Source of the DNA: Salinarimonas rosea DSM 21201
GTDB taxonomy: Bacteria; Pseudomonadota; Alphaproteobacteria; Rhizobiales; Beijerinckiaceae
NCBI RefSeq assembly: GCF_000429045.1
Contig: NZ_AUBC01000018.1
Coordinates: 1 to 64,000, forward strand
Length of the DNA stretch: 64,000 bases
Direction: 5' to 3'
Shown: positions 9,267 to 19,032 of the stretch, piece after piece
Layout: each line of letters opens with the position of its first letter
Numbering within the stretch: position 1 is the first letter of the stretch
Position numbers and translations under genes: made by a program
The notes under the pieces: generated by a model
Databases searched by the model: none
Told to the model about the DNA's origin: nothing
The model's input: the letters and a program-made list of their open reading frames with translations, nothing else

Positions 9267-9292
9267 TGGCGGGCTGGAGGTGAGGCTCGCCA

Positions 9293-9622
9293 ATGACGCT
9301 TCGTGTCGCCAAGTTCGCCATCGGCCAGGTCGTGCGCCACCGGATCTATCCGTTCCGGGGCATCGTCTTCGACGTGGACCCGGTCTTCGCCAACACCGAG
9401 GAATGGTGGCTCGCCATCCCCGCCGAGATGCGCCCGCGCAAGGACCAGCCGTTCTACCACCTGCTCGCCGAGAACGCGCAGACGGAGTACGTCGCCTACG
9501 TCTCCGAGCAGAACCTCGTGCCCGATACCTCCGACGAGCCCCTGCGCCACCCGATGATCGCCAACATGTTCGAACGCGGGGCGGACGGAAGCTACCGGGC
9601 GAAGGCGGTGGCGGCGAATTGA
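9293..9622 (+). CDS. hspQ: Heat shock protein HspQ
   Basis: The 109-residue protein matches HspQ (YccV-like) along its whole length. It starts with AKFAIGQVVRHRIYPFRGIVFDVDP and contains the signature EEWWLAIP, QPFYHLLAE and YVSEQNLV segments of this small barrel-like domain. In Escherichia coli HspQ acts in protein quality control as a specificity factor and substrate of Lon. The gene is monocistronic, with a possible RpoH-type promoter just upstream and a strong hairpin terminator downstream. Confidence 0.93.
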   Translation: MTLRVAKFAIGQVVRHRIYPFRGIVFDVDPVFANTEEWWLAIPAEMRPRKDQPFYHLLAENAQTEYVAYVSEQNLVPDTSDEPLRHPMIANMFERGADGSYRAKAVAAN

Positions 9623-9650
9623 GCCGCCGACGTCCGTCTCGCCACGAAAA

Positions 9651-9673
9651 ACGCCGGGCGCGAGGCCCGGCGT
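9651..9673. terminator. Hairpin between convergent hspQ and ialB-like genes
   Basis: A perfect 9-bp stem (ACGCCGGGC / GCCCGGCGT) with a 5-base loop lies between the two convergent stops. Four A bases precede it (9647-9650), which give a short U run only for leftward transcripts. It probably ends both units, more clearly the leftward one. Confidence 0.7.
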
Positions 9674-9701
9674 CTCGTCTCTCGTCGGCGGGCGGTGCCG
9701 C

Positions 9702-10415
9702 TCACTGCGGGGCGGCGGCTCCGCTCTCCTGCTCGAGGCGCTGGCGCAGCTCCTCGGAGCGGCGCTGGAGCTCCTCCTGCAGGCGGCGCTGCTGGGCCTC
9801 GAGCTCGGCCGGGTCGATCGGGTCGCCGTCCCAGCCGGCGGTGAAGCCGGTGAGCGGGACCTGGAAGGTCACGACCTGCGCGTTCTGGTTCTGCACCGAG
9901 ATGTTGAGGTTCGCGCCCGCCTTCATCTGGTCGACCATCTGCTGCGTGATCTGCGCCTCGGCGAAGCAGCCGTTCGGGAAGCAGACCGCGTAGGCGCCGT
10001 TCGTCGCCGCGTTCTGGTCCGCCGCGAAGCGGATGCCGGGCTGCAGCAGCAGGCCGAGCGGCATCAGGAAGCGGGCGACGAGCTGGTCCTCCTGCCCCTC
10101 CGGCGCGTCGATGTCGTAGATCGCGACCGCGAGCACGGGCTGGCCCTGGTCGGAGACGAAGTCGCGGGTGGTGTAGCAGATCTCGGCGCCGGACGCCTGG
10201 TCCTGGCCGCACAGCTTGGTCCAGCCCGTCTGCGAGGGCTCGGGCACCACCGGCACCACGTTGGGCTGGCCGGGCTGGGGCGCCTGAGGGGCGGGGGCGG
10301 GGGCAGGGGCGGTCTGGGCCGAGGCCGCGAGCGGCGCGAGCGCGCCGGCCGCCACGGCGAGGGCGGTCACGAAGCCGAGGCCCCGCTTGCGCGCGATTCG
10401 TGCCGGAAACGACAT
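9702..10415 (-). CDS. Invasion-associated locus B (IalB)-like secreted protein
   Basis: The protein has 237 residues with an N-terminal signal peptide (Arg-rich start, hydrophobic core about 12-30, cleavage near ASAQT), a Pro/Ala linker, and an IalB-type domain. Domain marks are WTKLCGQD, EICYTTRDF, the central LLLQPGIRF, CFPNGCFAEA and VPLTGF. The domain carries four cysteines, probably in disulfides. The C-terminus is a charged coiled coil rich in Glu, Arg and Gln (about 200-235). IalB proteins are periplasmic or outer-membrane associated in alphaproteobacteria; their general function is poorly known and the name reflects Bartonella. The start is ATG at 10415, with GAGGA upstream; a GTG at 10433 is the alternative. 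Confidence 0.85.
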   Translation of the reverse strand: MSFPARIARKRGLGFVTALAVAAGALAPLAASAQTAPAPAPAPQAPQPGQPNVVPVVPEPSQTGWTKLCGQDQASGAEICYTTRDFVSDQGQPVLAVAIYDIDAPEGQEDQLVARFLMPLGLLLQPGIRFAADQNAATNGAYAVCFPNGCFAEAQITQQMVDQMKAGANLNISVQNQNAQVVTFQVPLTGFTAGWDGDPIDPAELEAQQRRLQEELQRRSEELRQRLEQESGAAAPQ

Positions 10416-10564
10416 CCTGAAGTCCTCTTTCACGTCCGGAGGAAGGTGTGGCGGGGCGGGCGAGGCGCTCGTCCTGCCCGGGCGCGCCGCTCATCGTCGC
10501 GCATTGAGGCGATGGCGTGGCGCGGCCCGCGCCCTTTTAGCGGCTCGCGCCGGCATATTCCAGT

Positions 10565-10599
10565 CGTTAACGCTATTCTCGTCTATGCTAGCGTAAACG
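10565..10599. promoter_or_regulatory. Inverted repeat, candidate operator
   Basis: CGTTAACGCTA at 10565-10575 and TAGCGTAAACG at 10589-10599 form an 11-bp dyad with one mismatch, around a 13-base centre. It lies in the 228-base space between the divergent ialB-like gene and the binding-protein gene, about 45 bases before the latter's start. The AT-rich arms stand out in GC-rich DNA. I infer a repressor or activator site; no regulator gene is adjacent. Confidence 0.4.
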
Positions 10600-10643
10600 C
10601 GCCGAATCGCGCCCGCCCGAAGCCGCGACGGAGGAAGAGCCTC

Positions 10644-12524
10644 GTGCCCACACGCCCGCACCCCCTTCGCCAGCCGACGATCCTGCCCGCGCTCGCGTCC
10701 GGCCTGCGCCGCGCGGCGCTCGCCGCAGGGCTGGTCGCGACACTGATCGCCGCGCCGGTGGCCGCCCAGGACACGAGCGGGTATTCCGCCGAGGAGCTGG
10801 CGCCGCGCCACGGCATCGCCATGCACGGCGAGCCGGAGCTCGGCCCCGACTTCAGCCATTTCCCCTACGCGGCGCCGGACGCGCCGACGGGCGGTCGCGT
10901 CGCGATGGCGCTGCAGGGCACGTTCGACGGGCTGAACCCGACGATCGTGCTCGGCGTGGCGCCGGACCTCGCCCAGAAATTCGTCTGGGAGAGCCTGATG
11001 CAGCGCTCCCTCGACGAGCCCTTCACGCTCTACGGCCTCGTCGCGCGCAGCGTCGTGATGCCCGAGGACCGCTCGTTCGCCGAGTTCGCGCTCGACCCCC
11101 GCGCCACCTTCTCCGACGGCGCGCCGCTGACGGCGCAGGACGTGAAGACCTCCTTCGAGCTCCTGCGCGAGAAGGGCAAGCCCTACTTCCGCGGCAACTT
11201 CGGCAAGGTCGCCGCGGTGGAGGTGATCGACGACCACACGATCCGCTTCGACTTCGGCGACAGCGGCGACCGCGAGCTGCCGCTGCTGATCGCGATGATG
11301 CCGATCTTCGCGACCCACACGATCGATCCCGAGACCTTCGACCAGACCTCGCTCACGCCGCCGATCGGCTCGGGGCCCTACGCGTTCGCCCAGGTCGTGC
11401 CCGGCGAGCGCGTCGTGCTGCGCCGGCGCGACGACTACTGGGGCGCGGACCTGCCGGTGAACCGCGGGCTGAACAAGCCCGACGAGATCCGCTACGAGTT
11501 CTTCCGCGACGCCAACACGATGTTCGAGGGCTTCAAGACCGGGGTCTACGACCTGCGCGTCGAGGGCGACGCCACGCGCTGGGCGACCGGCTACGACTTC
11601 CCGGCGGTGCGGGACGGGCGCATCGTCAAGGAGGAAGTGCCCCAGCGCACGCCGCAGGGGATGAACGGCTTCGTCTTCAACACGCGCAAGGACATCTTCG
11701 CCGACCGGCGCGTGCGGCAGGCTCTGGGCCATCTCTACGATTTCGAGTGGGTGAACCGGAACCTGCTCTTCGGCCTCTTCCAGCGCGCGGGCTCCTATTT
11801 CGACGGGTCGGACCTCTCGGCCCGTGGGCGCCCGGCGAGCGAGGCGGAGCAGGCGCTGCTCGCGCCCTTCGCCGACGCGGTCCTGCCGGAGGTGATGGAC
11901 GGCACCTGGCAGCCGCCGACGGGCGACGGCTCGGGCCGCGACCGCGCCCAGATCCGCGAGGCCATGCGCCTCCTCGCCGAGGCCGGCTGGCGGCTCCAGG
12001 ACGGCGTCATGCGCAACGCCGAGACCGGCGCGCCGATGACCTTCGAGTTCCTGGCGGTCAACCGCCAGCAGGAGCGGCTGGCGCTGAACTTCGCCGATGC
12101 GCTCGGGCGCGTCGGCATCGCCATGTCGATCCGGCTCGTGGACGACGCGCAATACTGGCGCCGTCTGGCCGACTTCGACTACGACATGATCCAGTGGACG
12201 TGGCCGGCCTCGCTGTCGCCGGGCAACGAGCAGGTCAACCGCTGGACGAGCGCCGCCGCCGAACGCTCCGGCTCGCTGAACTTCGCCGGCGCCCGCGAGC
12301 CGGGGATCGACGCGATGATCGCGGCGATGCTCGCCGCCACCGAGCGCGACGACTTCGTCGACGCCGTGCGGGCGCTCGACCGGCTGCTGATCTCGGGCAT
12401 CTACGTCGTGCCGCTCCACATCCAGGCGAACACCTGGCTCGCCTACGACGCGGGCCTCGAGCGGCCGGACCCGGCACCGCTGCGCGGGCTGCCGATCGAG
12501 GTCTGGCGCCGCAGCGGAGGCTGA
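10644..12524 (+). CDS. Extracellular solute-binding protein, YejA-like (family 5)
   Basis: The 626-residue exported binding protein belongs to the peptide/nickel/oligopeptide family 5 (SBP_bac_5). A signal peptide ends near APVAAQDT. The domain begins with ALQGTFDGLNPTIVLGVAP and contains SDGAPLTAQDVKTSFELL, IGSGPYAF and RRRDDYWG, all typical. The MHGEPELGPDFSHFPYA opening is typical of the YejA branch, whose ABC partners YejBEF import peptides. No permease gene is adjacent here. The start is GTG at 10644 because GGAGGAAG sits upstream and it places the signal peptide correctly; the frame extends back to 10446. It runs directly before the AMP-binding-like gene. Confidence 0.87.
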   Translation: MPTRPHPLRQPTILPALASGLRRAALAAGLVATLIAAPVAAQDTSGYSAEELAPRHGIAMHGEPELGPDFSHFPYAAPDAPTGGRVAMALQGTFDGLNPTIVLGVAPDLAQKFVWESLMQRSLDEPFTLYGLVARSVVMPEDRSFAEFALDPRATFSDGAPLTAQDVKTSFELLREKGKPYFRGNFGKVAAVEVIDDHTIRFDFGDSGDRELPLLIAMMPIFATHTIDPETFDQTSLTPPIGSGPYAFAQVVPGERVVLRRRDDYWGADLPVNRGLNKPDEIRYEFFRDANTMFEGFKTGVYDLRVEGDATRWATGYDFPAVRDGRIVKEEVPQRTPQGMNGFVFNTRKDIFADRRVRQALGHLYDFEWVNRNLLFGLFQRAGSYFDGSDLSARGRPASEAEQALLAPFADAVLPEVMDGTWQPPTGDGSGRDRAQIREAMRLLAEAGWRLQDGVMRNAETGAPMTFEFLAVNRQQERLALNFADALGRVGIAMSIRLVDDAQYWRRLADFDYDMIQWTWPASLSPGNEQVNRWTSAAAERSGSLNFAGAREPGIDAMIAAMLAATERDDFVDAVRALDRLLISGIYVVPLHIQANTWLAYDAGLERPDPAPLRGLPIEVWRRSGG

Positions 12525-12551
12525 GCGCGGGTGCGCAGCGAGGGAGGGGGC

Positions 12552-13865
12552 ATGGCGGCGACGGCGATCGAGGGTGCGCGGGAGGCGGGCGGCGCGCGCG
12601 ACCACGCGACGGCGGCGACGGCGGTGACCGCGCGGCCGGCAGGGCTCGGCGGGCTTTTCGCGGAGCGCGCGGCGCAGACGCCCGGCGTGCTCGCCTTCGT
12701 CGACCAGGCGGGGCGCGAGGCCTGGTGCGGGCGCCCGCGCATCGCCTGGAGCTACGGCGCGGCGCTGCCGATGATCGAGCGCCTCGCGGCCTTCTTCGCG
12801 GGCCTCGGGCTGGCGCCGGAGGCCCCGGTGGCGGTATGCCTGCCCGCCGGCTCCGAGACCCTGCTGACGCTGCTCGCGCTGGAGCGCGCGGGCCTGACGC
12901 CCTGCCTCCTGCCGCTCGCCTGGCCCCGCGACGACCTCGCCCGTGCGGTGGAGGCGACCGGCGCGGTCGCCGTGGTGACGCAGAGCGCCGTCGGCGCGCT
13001 CAAGCCCGCCGAGACCTTCCGCGACATCGCCATGGGCTATTACGGCCTGCGCTTCGTCACGGCCTTCGGCCCGCAGCCCCCGGACGGCGTGCTCGATCTC
13101 GACCGGGTGATGATCGACGAGCGCCCGATCCTCGCCGGCGGCGGCGAGAGCGCCGGCGACAGGGCCGGCCGCACCCCGGAGGGGTCGGCGGCGCGCGAGC
13201 CCGGCATCGTCACCCTCGCGCTGCGGGGCGCGGAGATCGAGGCCGCGTTTCGGCCGGCCTCCTCCTGGATCGCGGCGGCCCGCGCCTTCCTCGAGGTCGC
13301 GCAGTACCAGCCGCACGAGCGGATCGTGCATCTCGTCGCCCCCGACGACCTGATGGGCCTCGCCACCGGCTTCGTCGCCGCGCTCCTGACGGGCGCGCCG
13401 CTCGAGCTGCACGGGCTCTTCGACGGCCCGGCGCTCGCCGCCAGCCTCGCGCGCGGGGAGCCGACGCGGCTCGTGGCGCCGGGCTGGATGGAGGGCGCGC
13501 TCGCCGCGACGGCGCTGCCGGCGAGCGTGCGGGGCCTCGTCCTCCTGCACGCCGCTCCGACGCGCTTCCGGGCGCGTGCCGCCGCCGCGGGGCCGATCGT
13601 CGACGTCCTGGCGCTCGAGCCGTGGGCGCTCCTCACCCACCCGCGGGCCCGCGGGGGGCAGGTGGCGCTGCGCCTCGACGCCCGCTCCGGGGCCGATGCG
13701 GACCCGCTTGTGCGCCGCGACGACGAGGGCCGCCTCTCGGTGCGCGGCGCATCCACGCAGGCGCGGCGGGTCGTGCGCGGGCAGGTCGAGGCGGATCTGC
13801 CGGACTGGCGCGAAACCTCTTGGCGCGCGGACGTTTTCGCCGGGATCGTGATCGGCGTGTCCTGA
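12552..13865 (+). CDS. Degenerate AMP-binding (acyl-CoA synthetase-like) protein
   Basis: The 437-residue protein resembles the N-terminal half of ANL-family adenylating enzymes: LGGLFAERAAQTPGVLAFVDQ, SYGAALPMIERLAAFFAGLGL, VAVCLPAGSETLLTLLALERAGLTPCLLP. The family P-loop (TSGTTGxPK) is absent and the small C-terminal domain with the catalytic Lys is missing, so adenylation is unlikely. It may be a structural or binding relative. The start is ATG at 12552, with GGGAGGGGG upstream. It begins 27 bases after the binding-protein stop, so the two are probably one operon. Base composition is like its neighbours, which argues against recent decay. Confidence 0.65.
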   Translation: MAATAIEGAREAGGARDHATAATAVTARPAGLGGLFAERAAQTPGVLAFVDQAGREAWCGRPRIAWSYGAALPMIERLAAFFAGLGLAPEAPVAVCLPAGSETLLTLLALERAGLTPCLLPLAWPRDDLARAVEATGAVAVVTQSAVGALKPAETFRDIAMGYYGLRFVTAFGPQPPDGVLDLDRVMIDERPILAGGGESAGDRAGRTPEGSAAREPGIVTLALRGAEIEAAFRPASSWIAAARAFLEVAQYQPHERIVHLVAPDDLMGLATGFVAALLTGAPLELHGLFDGPALAASLARGEPTRLVAPGWMEGALAATALPASVRGLVLLHAAPTRFRARAAAAGPIVDVLALEPWALLTHPRARGGQVALRLDARSGADADPLVRRDDEGRLSVRGASTQARRVVRGQVEADLPDWRETSWRADVFAGIVIGVS

Positions 13866-13955
13866 CCCCCGCGCCGGGCGACCGGCGGCGCCGGCGACGA
13901 CGCAGGCGGCACGCCGCAGCGCACAATTTCAGCGCCCGTGCGGAGCTTTCGGGGT

Positions 13956-13980
13956 GGAACGGTGATGCGAAATGTGCGTT
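13956..13980 (+). promoter_or_regulatory. EcfG-type promoter of the pseudo-receiver gene
   Basis: GGAAC at 13956-13960, a 16-base spacer and CGTT at 13977-13980 match the consensus of the alphaproteobacterial general-stress sigma factor EcfG. The expected RNA start is about 40 bases before the ATG at 14026. The ecfG gene itself lies 6.6 kb away in this window. Confidence 0.75.
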
Positions 13981-14025
13981 GATGAGTCGGCTCCGGACGA
14001 CGGGGTCGCGAGACCGGCCGGGACG

Positions 14026-14385
14026 ATGACCCCTCTCCAACGCATCCTGATCGTCGACGACGGCGACCGCGACGCCGACGCCGCGCTCTCCGCGGAGCTC
14101 GCGGAGCTGGGCTACGCCTCCGTCACGGCCTCGCTCGACGCCGCCGACGAGGTCCTCGCCGTGATCCCGACGCCCTCGGCGATCGTCGTGCAGATCCCCC
14201 GCGGCGCCAGCGCCGCGTCCCGGGCGCGCTTCCAGAACCTGGCCGACCGCCTGTCCGAACGCCGCGGCGACGCCGGGCCGCCCGTCATCGTCGTCGACGC
14301 GGCGAGCCTCTCGGCGTCCGGCGCCTTCGCCCGCATCCTCGAGAGCCAGGTCGGCACCGGCGCCTTCGCGGGCCCCGCGCGCTGA
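14026..14385 (+). CDS. Stand-alone receiver-like protein lacking the phospho-Asp
   Basis: This 119-residue protein has the start of a CheY-type receiver fold (RILIVDDGDRDADAALSAELAELGY) with the acidic pair at 11-12. At the place of the phosphorylated Asp, at the end of the third strand, the sequence is AIVVQIPRG, with Gln56 instead. It therefore looks like a pseudo-receiver that binds a partner without phosphorylation. No output domain is present. The ATG at 14026 lies behind a clear EcfG-type promoter, so it is probably a general-stress gene. An upstream in-frame ATG at 13972 would overlap the promoter's -10 element and is rejected. Confidence 0.7.
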   Translation: MTPLQRILIVDDGDRDADAALSAELAELGYASVTASLDAADEVLAVIPTPSAIVVQIPRGASAASRARFQNLADRLSERRGDAGPPVIVVDAASLSASGAFARILESQVGTGAFAGPAR

Positions 14386-14481
14386 CTCTCGGTCGCGGCA
14401 CGTCGGACACCGAGCCCGCCGCGTGTCGGGCCCGCCCCCGATCGCTCGAAATTCGCGCCTGCCGGCAAGCCCACCTTAACC

Positions 14482-14757
14482 ATGGGCGCGCATGATGCCT
14501 CCGTTCTCAAGTCCGCGCTGGAGGCGCTCATGTTCGGCTCGGGCCGTCCCTCGATCATCTTCACGACGCTCAAGATCGTGATCGTCGTCGGCGCGCTGAG
14601 CTGGATCGCCGCCGACTGGGTCTCGCAGGGCTTCGACCGCGACGCGCTCGCCCGGCTCGCCGCAGACCGCGACGTCGGGCGCGAGCCGCTGATCACGGGC
14701 TCGCTCGGTCTCGATCGCGTGCGCCTCGACCCCTGCGGCGACGCCCCCGCCCGGTGA
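14482..14757 (+). CDS. Small single-helix membrane protein, unknown function
   Basis: The predicted product is 91 residues, with one hydrophobic segment (about 25-47, SIIFTTLKIVIVVGALSWIAADWV) and a polar tail facing out or in. I do not recognise a family. The alternative start ATG at 14530 (MFGSGRPS) would give 75 residues. It has no clear operon partner; about 20 bases separate its stop from the convergent hydrolase gene. Confidence 0.45.
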   Translation: MGAHDASVLKSALEALMFGSGRPSIIFTTLKIVIVVGALSWIAADWVSQGFDRDALARLAADRDVGREPLITGSLGLDRVRLDPCGDAPAR

Positions 14758-14778
14758 TCGGCGCCGGCCCTCGGCGGA

Positions 14779-15477
14779 TCAGGTCGCCCCGAGCCAGGCC
14801 TCCAGCGCCGCCTCGACCCGCTCCGGCCGCTCCAGCGTCGAGAGGTGGCCGCAGGCGGGGATGCGCGTGAGCGTCGCCCATTCGATCGCCTCCGCCATCT
14901 CCTCGGCGACCCCGGGCGGCGTGATCGCATCGCTCTCCCCCACGGCGACGAGGGTCGGCATCTCGAGGCTCGGCAGCAGCGGGCGCTGGTCCGCGCGTGC
15001 CATGATGGCGCGCTGCTGGCGGGCGAACGCGTCCGGCCCGACCTCCCGGGCCATGTCCGTCACGATCGCGCGCAGGCGCGCGTCGGCGAGCCGGTCCGGC
15101 GCCGGCAGGCGCTGCCAGAGCAGGTCGATCACCTCCTCGAAGCGCCCGGCCTGCGCCAGCGCCACGAGCCGCCGACGCGTCTCGCTCGCCTCCGGCGTCT
15201 CCGGCCGCGCGCTCGTGTCGAGGAGCGCGAGGCGCCGCACGCGCCCCGGTTCTCGGCGCGCGACCTCGAGCGCGACGTAGCCGCCCATCGACAGGCCGAC
15301 GAGCGAGAGCGGACCCTCCGGAGCCTCGGCGAGCAGCCGCTGCGCCATCGCGGCGATCGTGTCGTCCCGGGTGGTGTCCGCGACATGCGTCTTCCCGTGC
15401 CGCGCGAGCACCGGCATCTGCGGCGCGAACAGCGCTCCCGTGCACAGGAGGCCGGGAATCAGGACGAAGTGTTCCAT
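14779..15477 (-). CDS. Alpha/beta-fold hydrolase
   Basis: The 232-residue alpha/beta hydrolase has the full catalytic triad visible: nucleophile Ser63 in GLSMGGYVAL, Asp183 in VGESDAITPP and His211 in ACGHLSTLERPE. Such proteins hydrolyse esters, thioesters or lactones; this one lacks features that fix the substrate. It has no signal peptide, so it acts in the cytosol. The start is ATG at 15477, with GGAGG upstream. It is divergent from the DEAD-box helicase gene, and the sigma-70-like promoter for the helicase starts 28 bases beyond its start codon. Confidence 0.85.
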   Translation of the reverse strand: MEHFVLIPGLLCTGALFAPQMPVLARHGKTHVADTTRDDTIAAMAQRLLAEAPEGPLSLVGLSMGGYVALEVARREPGRVRRLALLDTSARPETPEASETRRRLVALAQAGRFEEVIDLLWQRLPAPDRLADARLRAIVTDMAREVGPDAFARQQRAIMARADQRPLLPSLEMPTLVAVGESDAITPPGVAEEMAEAIEWATLTRIPACGHLSTLERPERVEAALEAWLGAT

Positions 15478-15504
15478 TTCGGCCTCCGCGTGGCCTGCAG
15501 ACGA

Positions 15505-15532
15505 TTGACAAGGGGTTTCGAGCACCTATGGT
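15505..15532 (+). promoter_or_regulatory. Sigma-70 promoter of the DEAD-box helicase gene
   Basis: TTGACA at 15505-15510 and TATGGT at 15527-15532 are spaced by 16 bases. The leader to the ATG at 15649 would be about 110 bases long, as is common for cold-responsive helicase genes, though I see no defined leader structure. Confidence 0.55.
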
Positions 15533-15648
15533 CCCCTCGCACGGCCGCCGCCTCACGGCGGGCGGATGTCGAGAAGCCCGCCCCTTTCGTCGCCGTGCGG
15601 GGCGAGCACGTCAAGAAAGCGGCACGTCCGCGAGAGTTCTCCATCTTC

Positions 15649-17175
<1,527 letters not shown>

Positions 17176-17277
17176 CATTCGGCCTGCGTAAGCATTAACC
17201 GACTTTTCGTTGTTTGGAGCCAATCTGCGTTCCCGGGGCCGACGCGCCGCCAGATTATCGGTTGTGCGCCTTGCGGG

Positions 17278-18375
17278 ATGGAACAGATGACGGCAGCTGG
17301 TGAGGATCTCGAGCGGACGTTCCAGGTAGGGCATCGCGCCCTGGATCTGATGAAGACCTACGGCTCGTCTGCGAGCCCACGGTCCTACGAGGTCTGGTAC
17401 ACCTACGTCACCGGGCAGAAGCCGGTCATCAACGACGCCATCAAGCGCATCGCCGCCCAGAGCGGTCACGTGCGCGACGACGACGTCGCCTCCCTCTTCG
17501 ACGAGCATCTCGCGCCGCAGCGCTTCGCCCAGGAGGCGGAGAAGGCCGGCGCCACCGTCATCGGCGAGATCGACGAGGTGATGGAGATGCTCGAGATGGC
17601 GCTCGGCTCCACCGCCAAGTACGGCGAATCGCTCGAAGCCTTCTCCAACGACCTCGCCATCACCATCGACAAGCGGCGCATCCGCGAGCTGGTCGCCGCC
17701 CTCGTCACGGCGACGAAGGACGTCGGCGCCACCAACAAGACTCTCGAGGCGCGCCTGCGCGAGACCCGCGGCGAGATCGAGGTCCTGCGCGAGACGCTGG
17801 AGGCCGTGCGCATCGAGTCGCTCACCGATCCGCTCACCGGCATCGCCAATCGCAAGCATTTCGAGGAGATGCTGGTCAAGACGCTCGACCAGGCGATCGT
17901 CGAGCGCGCGCCGTTGGCGCTGATCGTCATCGACATCGACCATTTCAAGCGCTTCAACGACACCTACGGCCATCTCACCGGCGACCAGGTGCTGCGTCTC
18001 GTCGGCATGACCATGCGCGAGCAGGTGAAGACCAAGGCGACGCTCGCGCGCTTCGGCGGCGAGGAGTTCGGCATCATCCTGCCCGACACCACGGTGGAGA
18101 CCGCCCGCGCCGCCGCCGAGCGCGTGCGCACGAGCGTCATGAGCCGCGAGCTGGTGAAGCGCTCCACCGGCGAGTCGCTCGGCAAGGTGACGATCTCGGT
18201 GGGCTGCGCCGGCATGCGCAAGGGGGACACCGCGGTGTCGCTGCTCGAGCGCGCCGACCAGTGCATGTTCACCGCCAAGCGCGCCGGCCGCAACCGCACC
18301 GTCTGCGACACCGACGACGACTTCGCCGGTGCGCACGAGGCGCACCAGGCGGTGCCCCAGGCCGAGGTCGCCTGA
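17278..18375 (+). CDS. Diguanylate cyclase (GGDEF domain)
   Basis: The 365-residue soluble protein has an N-terminal all-helical region (about 10-180, ending in a coiled coil ARLRETRGEIEVLRETLEAV) and a GGDEF domain. It has DPLTGIANR, the IDIDHFKRFND metal site and the active-site loop GGEEF at 260-264, so it should make cyclic di-GMP from two GTP. The inhibitory I-site RxxD is not present; the matching place reads KTKA, so product feedback may be weak. The N-terminal region matches no sensor that I recognise. The start ATG at 17278 has a weak ribosome site; the ATG at 17287 is an alternative. Confidence 0.9.
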   Translation: MEQMTAAGEDLERTFQVGHRALDLMKTYGSSASPRSYEVWYTYVTGQKPVINDAIKRIAAQSGHVRDDDVASLFDEHLAPQRFAQEAEKAGATVIGEIDEVMEMLEMALGSTAKYGESLEAFSNDLAITIDKRRIRELVAALVTATKDVGATNKTLEARLRETRGEIEVLRETLEAVRIESLTDPLTGIANRKHFEEMLVKTLDQAIVERAPLALIVIDIDHFKRFNDTYGHLTGDQVLRLVGMTMREQVKTKATLARFGGEEFGIILPDTTVETARAAAERVRTSVMSRELVKRSTGESLGKVTISVGCAGMRKGDTAVSLLERADQCMFTAKRAGRNRTVCDTDDDFAGAHEAHQAVPQAEVA

Positions 18376-18391
18376 GCGGCATCCTCCGCAC

Positions 18392-18865
18392 TCAAGCCCC
18401 TTGCACGACGAGCACGACCTCGCGCCGATGCGGCCGGTCGCGGTGCTCGACGAGATACAGCCCCTGCCAGGTCCCGAGCGCGAGCTCCCCGTCGAGGACG
18501 GGGACGGCGAGCGACGCACCCGTCAGCATGGCACGGACGTGGGCCGGCATGTCGTCCGGCCCCTCCGACCCGTGGCGCCAGCGCCGGTCCCGCGGGGCGA
18601 GCCGGTCGAGCGCGTCGACGAGATCGCGCGTCACCTCCGGATCGGCGTTCTCCTGGATCGCGAGCGAGGCCGAGGTGTGACGGCAGAAGACCGTCGCGAG
18701 CCCGTGTGTGACGCCGCTCTCGCGCACGCAGGCGCGCGCCTCGCGGGTGATCTCGACGAAGCCCGGGCCGGGCGTCTCGATCGTGGTCGAGAACATCGCC
18801 TGGCGCGTCGCCGCGCCCGCATGGAGCGCCCGCGGGGCGCCGCTCCGGCTTCGTCTCTCCGCCAT
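18392..18865 (-). CDS. yjbQ: YjbQ-family protein (UPF0047)
   Basis: This 157-residue protein has the single compact YjbQ domain. The signature HTSASLAIQENADPEVTRDL includes the conserved His and Glu of the putative active site. A second region has GPDDMPAHVRAML, and the ending GTWQGLYLVEHRDRPHRREVV is near invariant. E. coli YjbQ has weak thiamine-phosphate synthase activity; the true role is unsettled. The first 20 or so residues, rich in Arg and Ala, are probably less conserved, and ATG at the MFSTTIE position is a possible later start. It converges on the diguanylate cyclase gene. Confidence 0.88.
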   Translation of the reverse strand: MAERRSRSGAPRALHAGAATRQAMFSTTIETPGPGFVEITREARACVRESGVTHGLATVFCRHTSASLAIQENADPEVTRDLVDALDRLAPRDRRWRHGSEGPDDMPAHVRAMLTGASLAVPVLDGELALGTWQGLYLVEHRDRPHRREVVLVVQGA

Positions 18866-18975
18866 CGCCCGCGCCTCTCCTCCGATCCGTGACCGAGCCT
18901 AGCGCGCCGGACGCCCCCGGGTCGACCCCGAACGGGCCCCTCCCCTCGGTGCCCCTCCCGACGGGCCACTCCCGC

Positions 18976-19000
18976 GGAACCCCGTCCGACGCCCGCGCTT
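18976..19000 (+). promoter_or_regulatory. Weak EcfG-type promoter candidate
   Basis: GGAAC at 18976-18980 is followed after 16 bases by GCTT, against consensus CGTT, 33 bases before the ATG of the small Pro-rich gene. The -35 half is perfect and the -10 half poor. The downstream SDR belongs to a group often stress-induced, which fits. Confidence 0.35.
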
Positions 19001-19032
19001 AGCCCCCGGAACATCGAGACGGGAGGGCCGCC

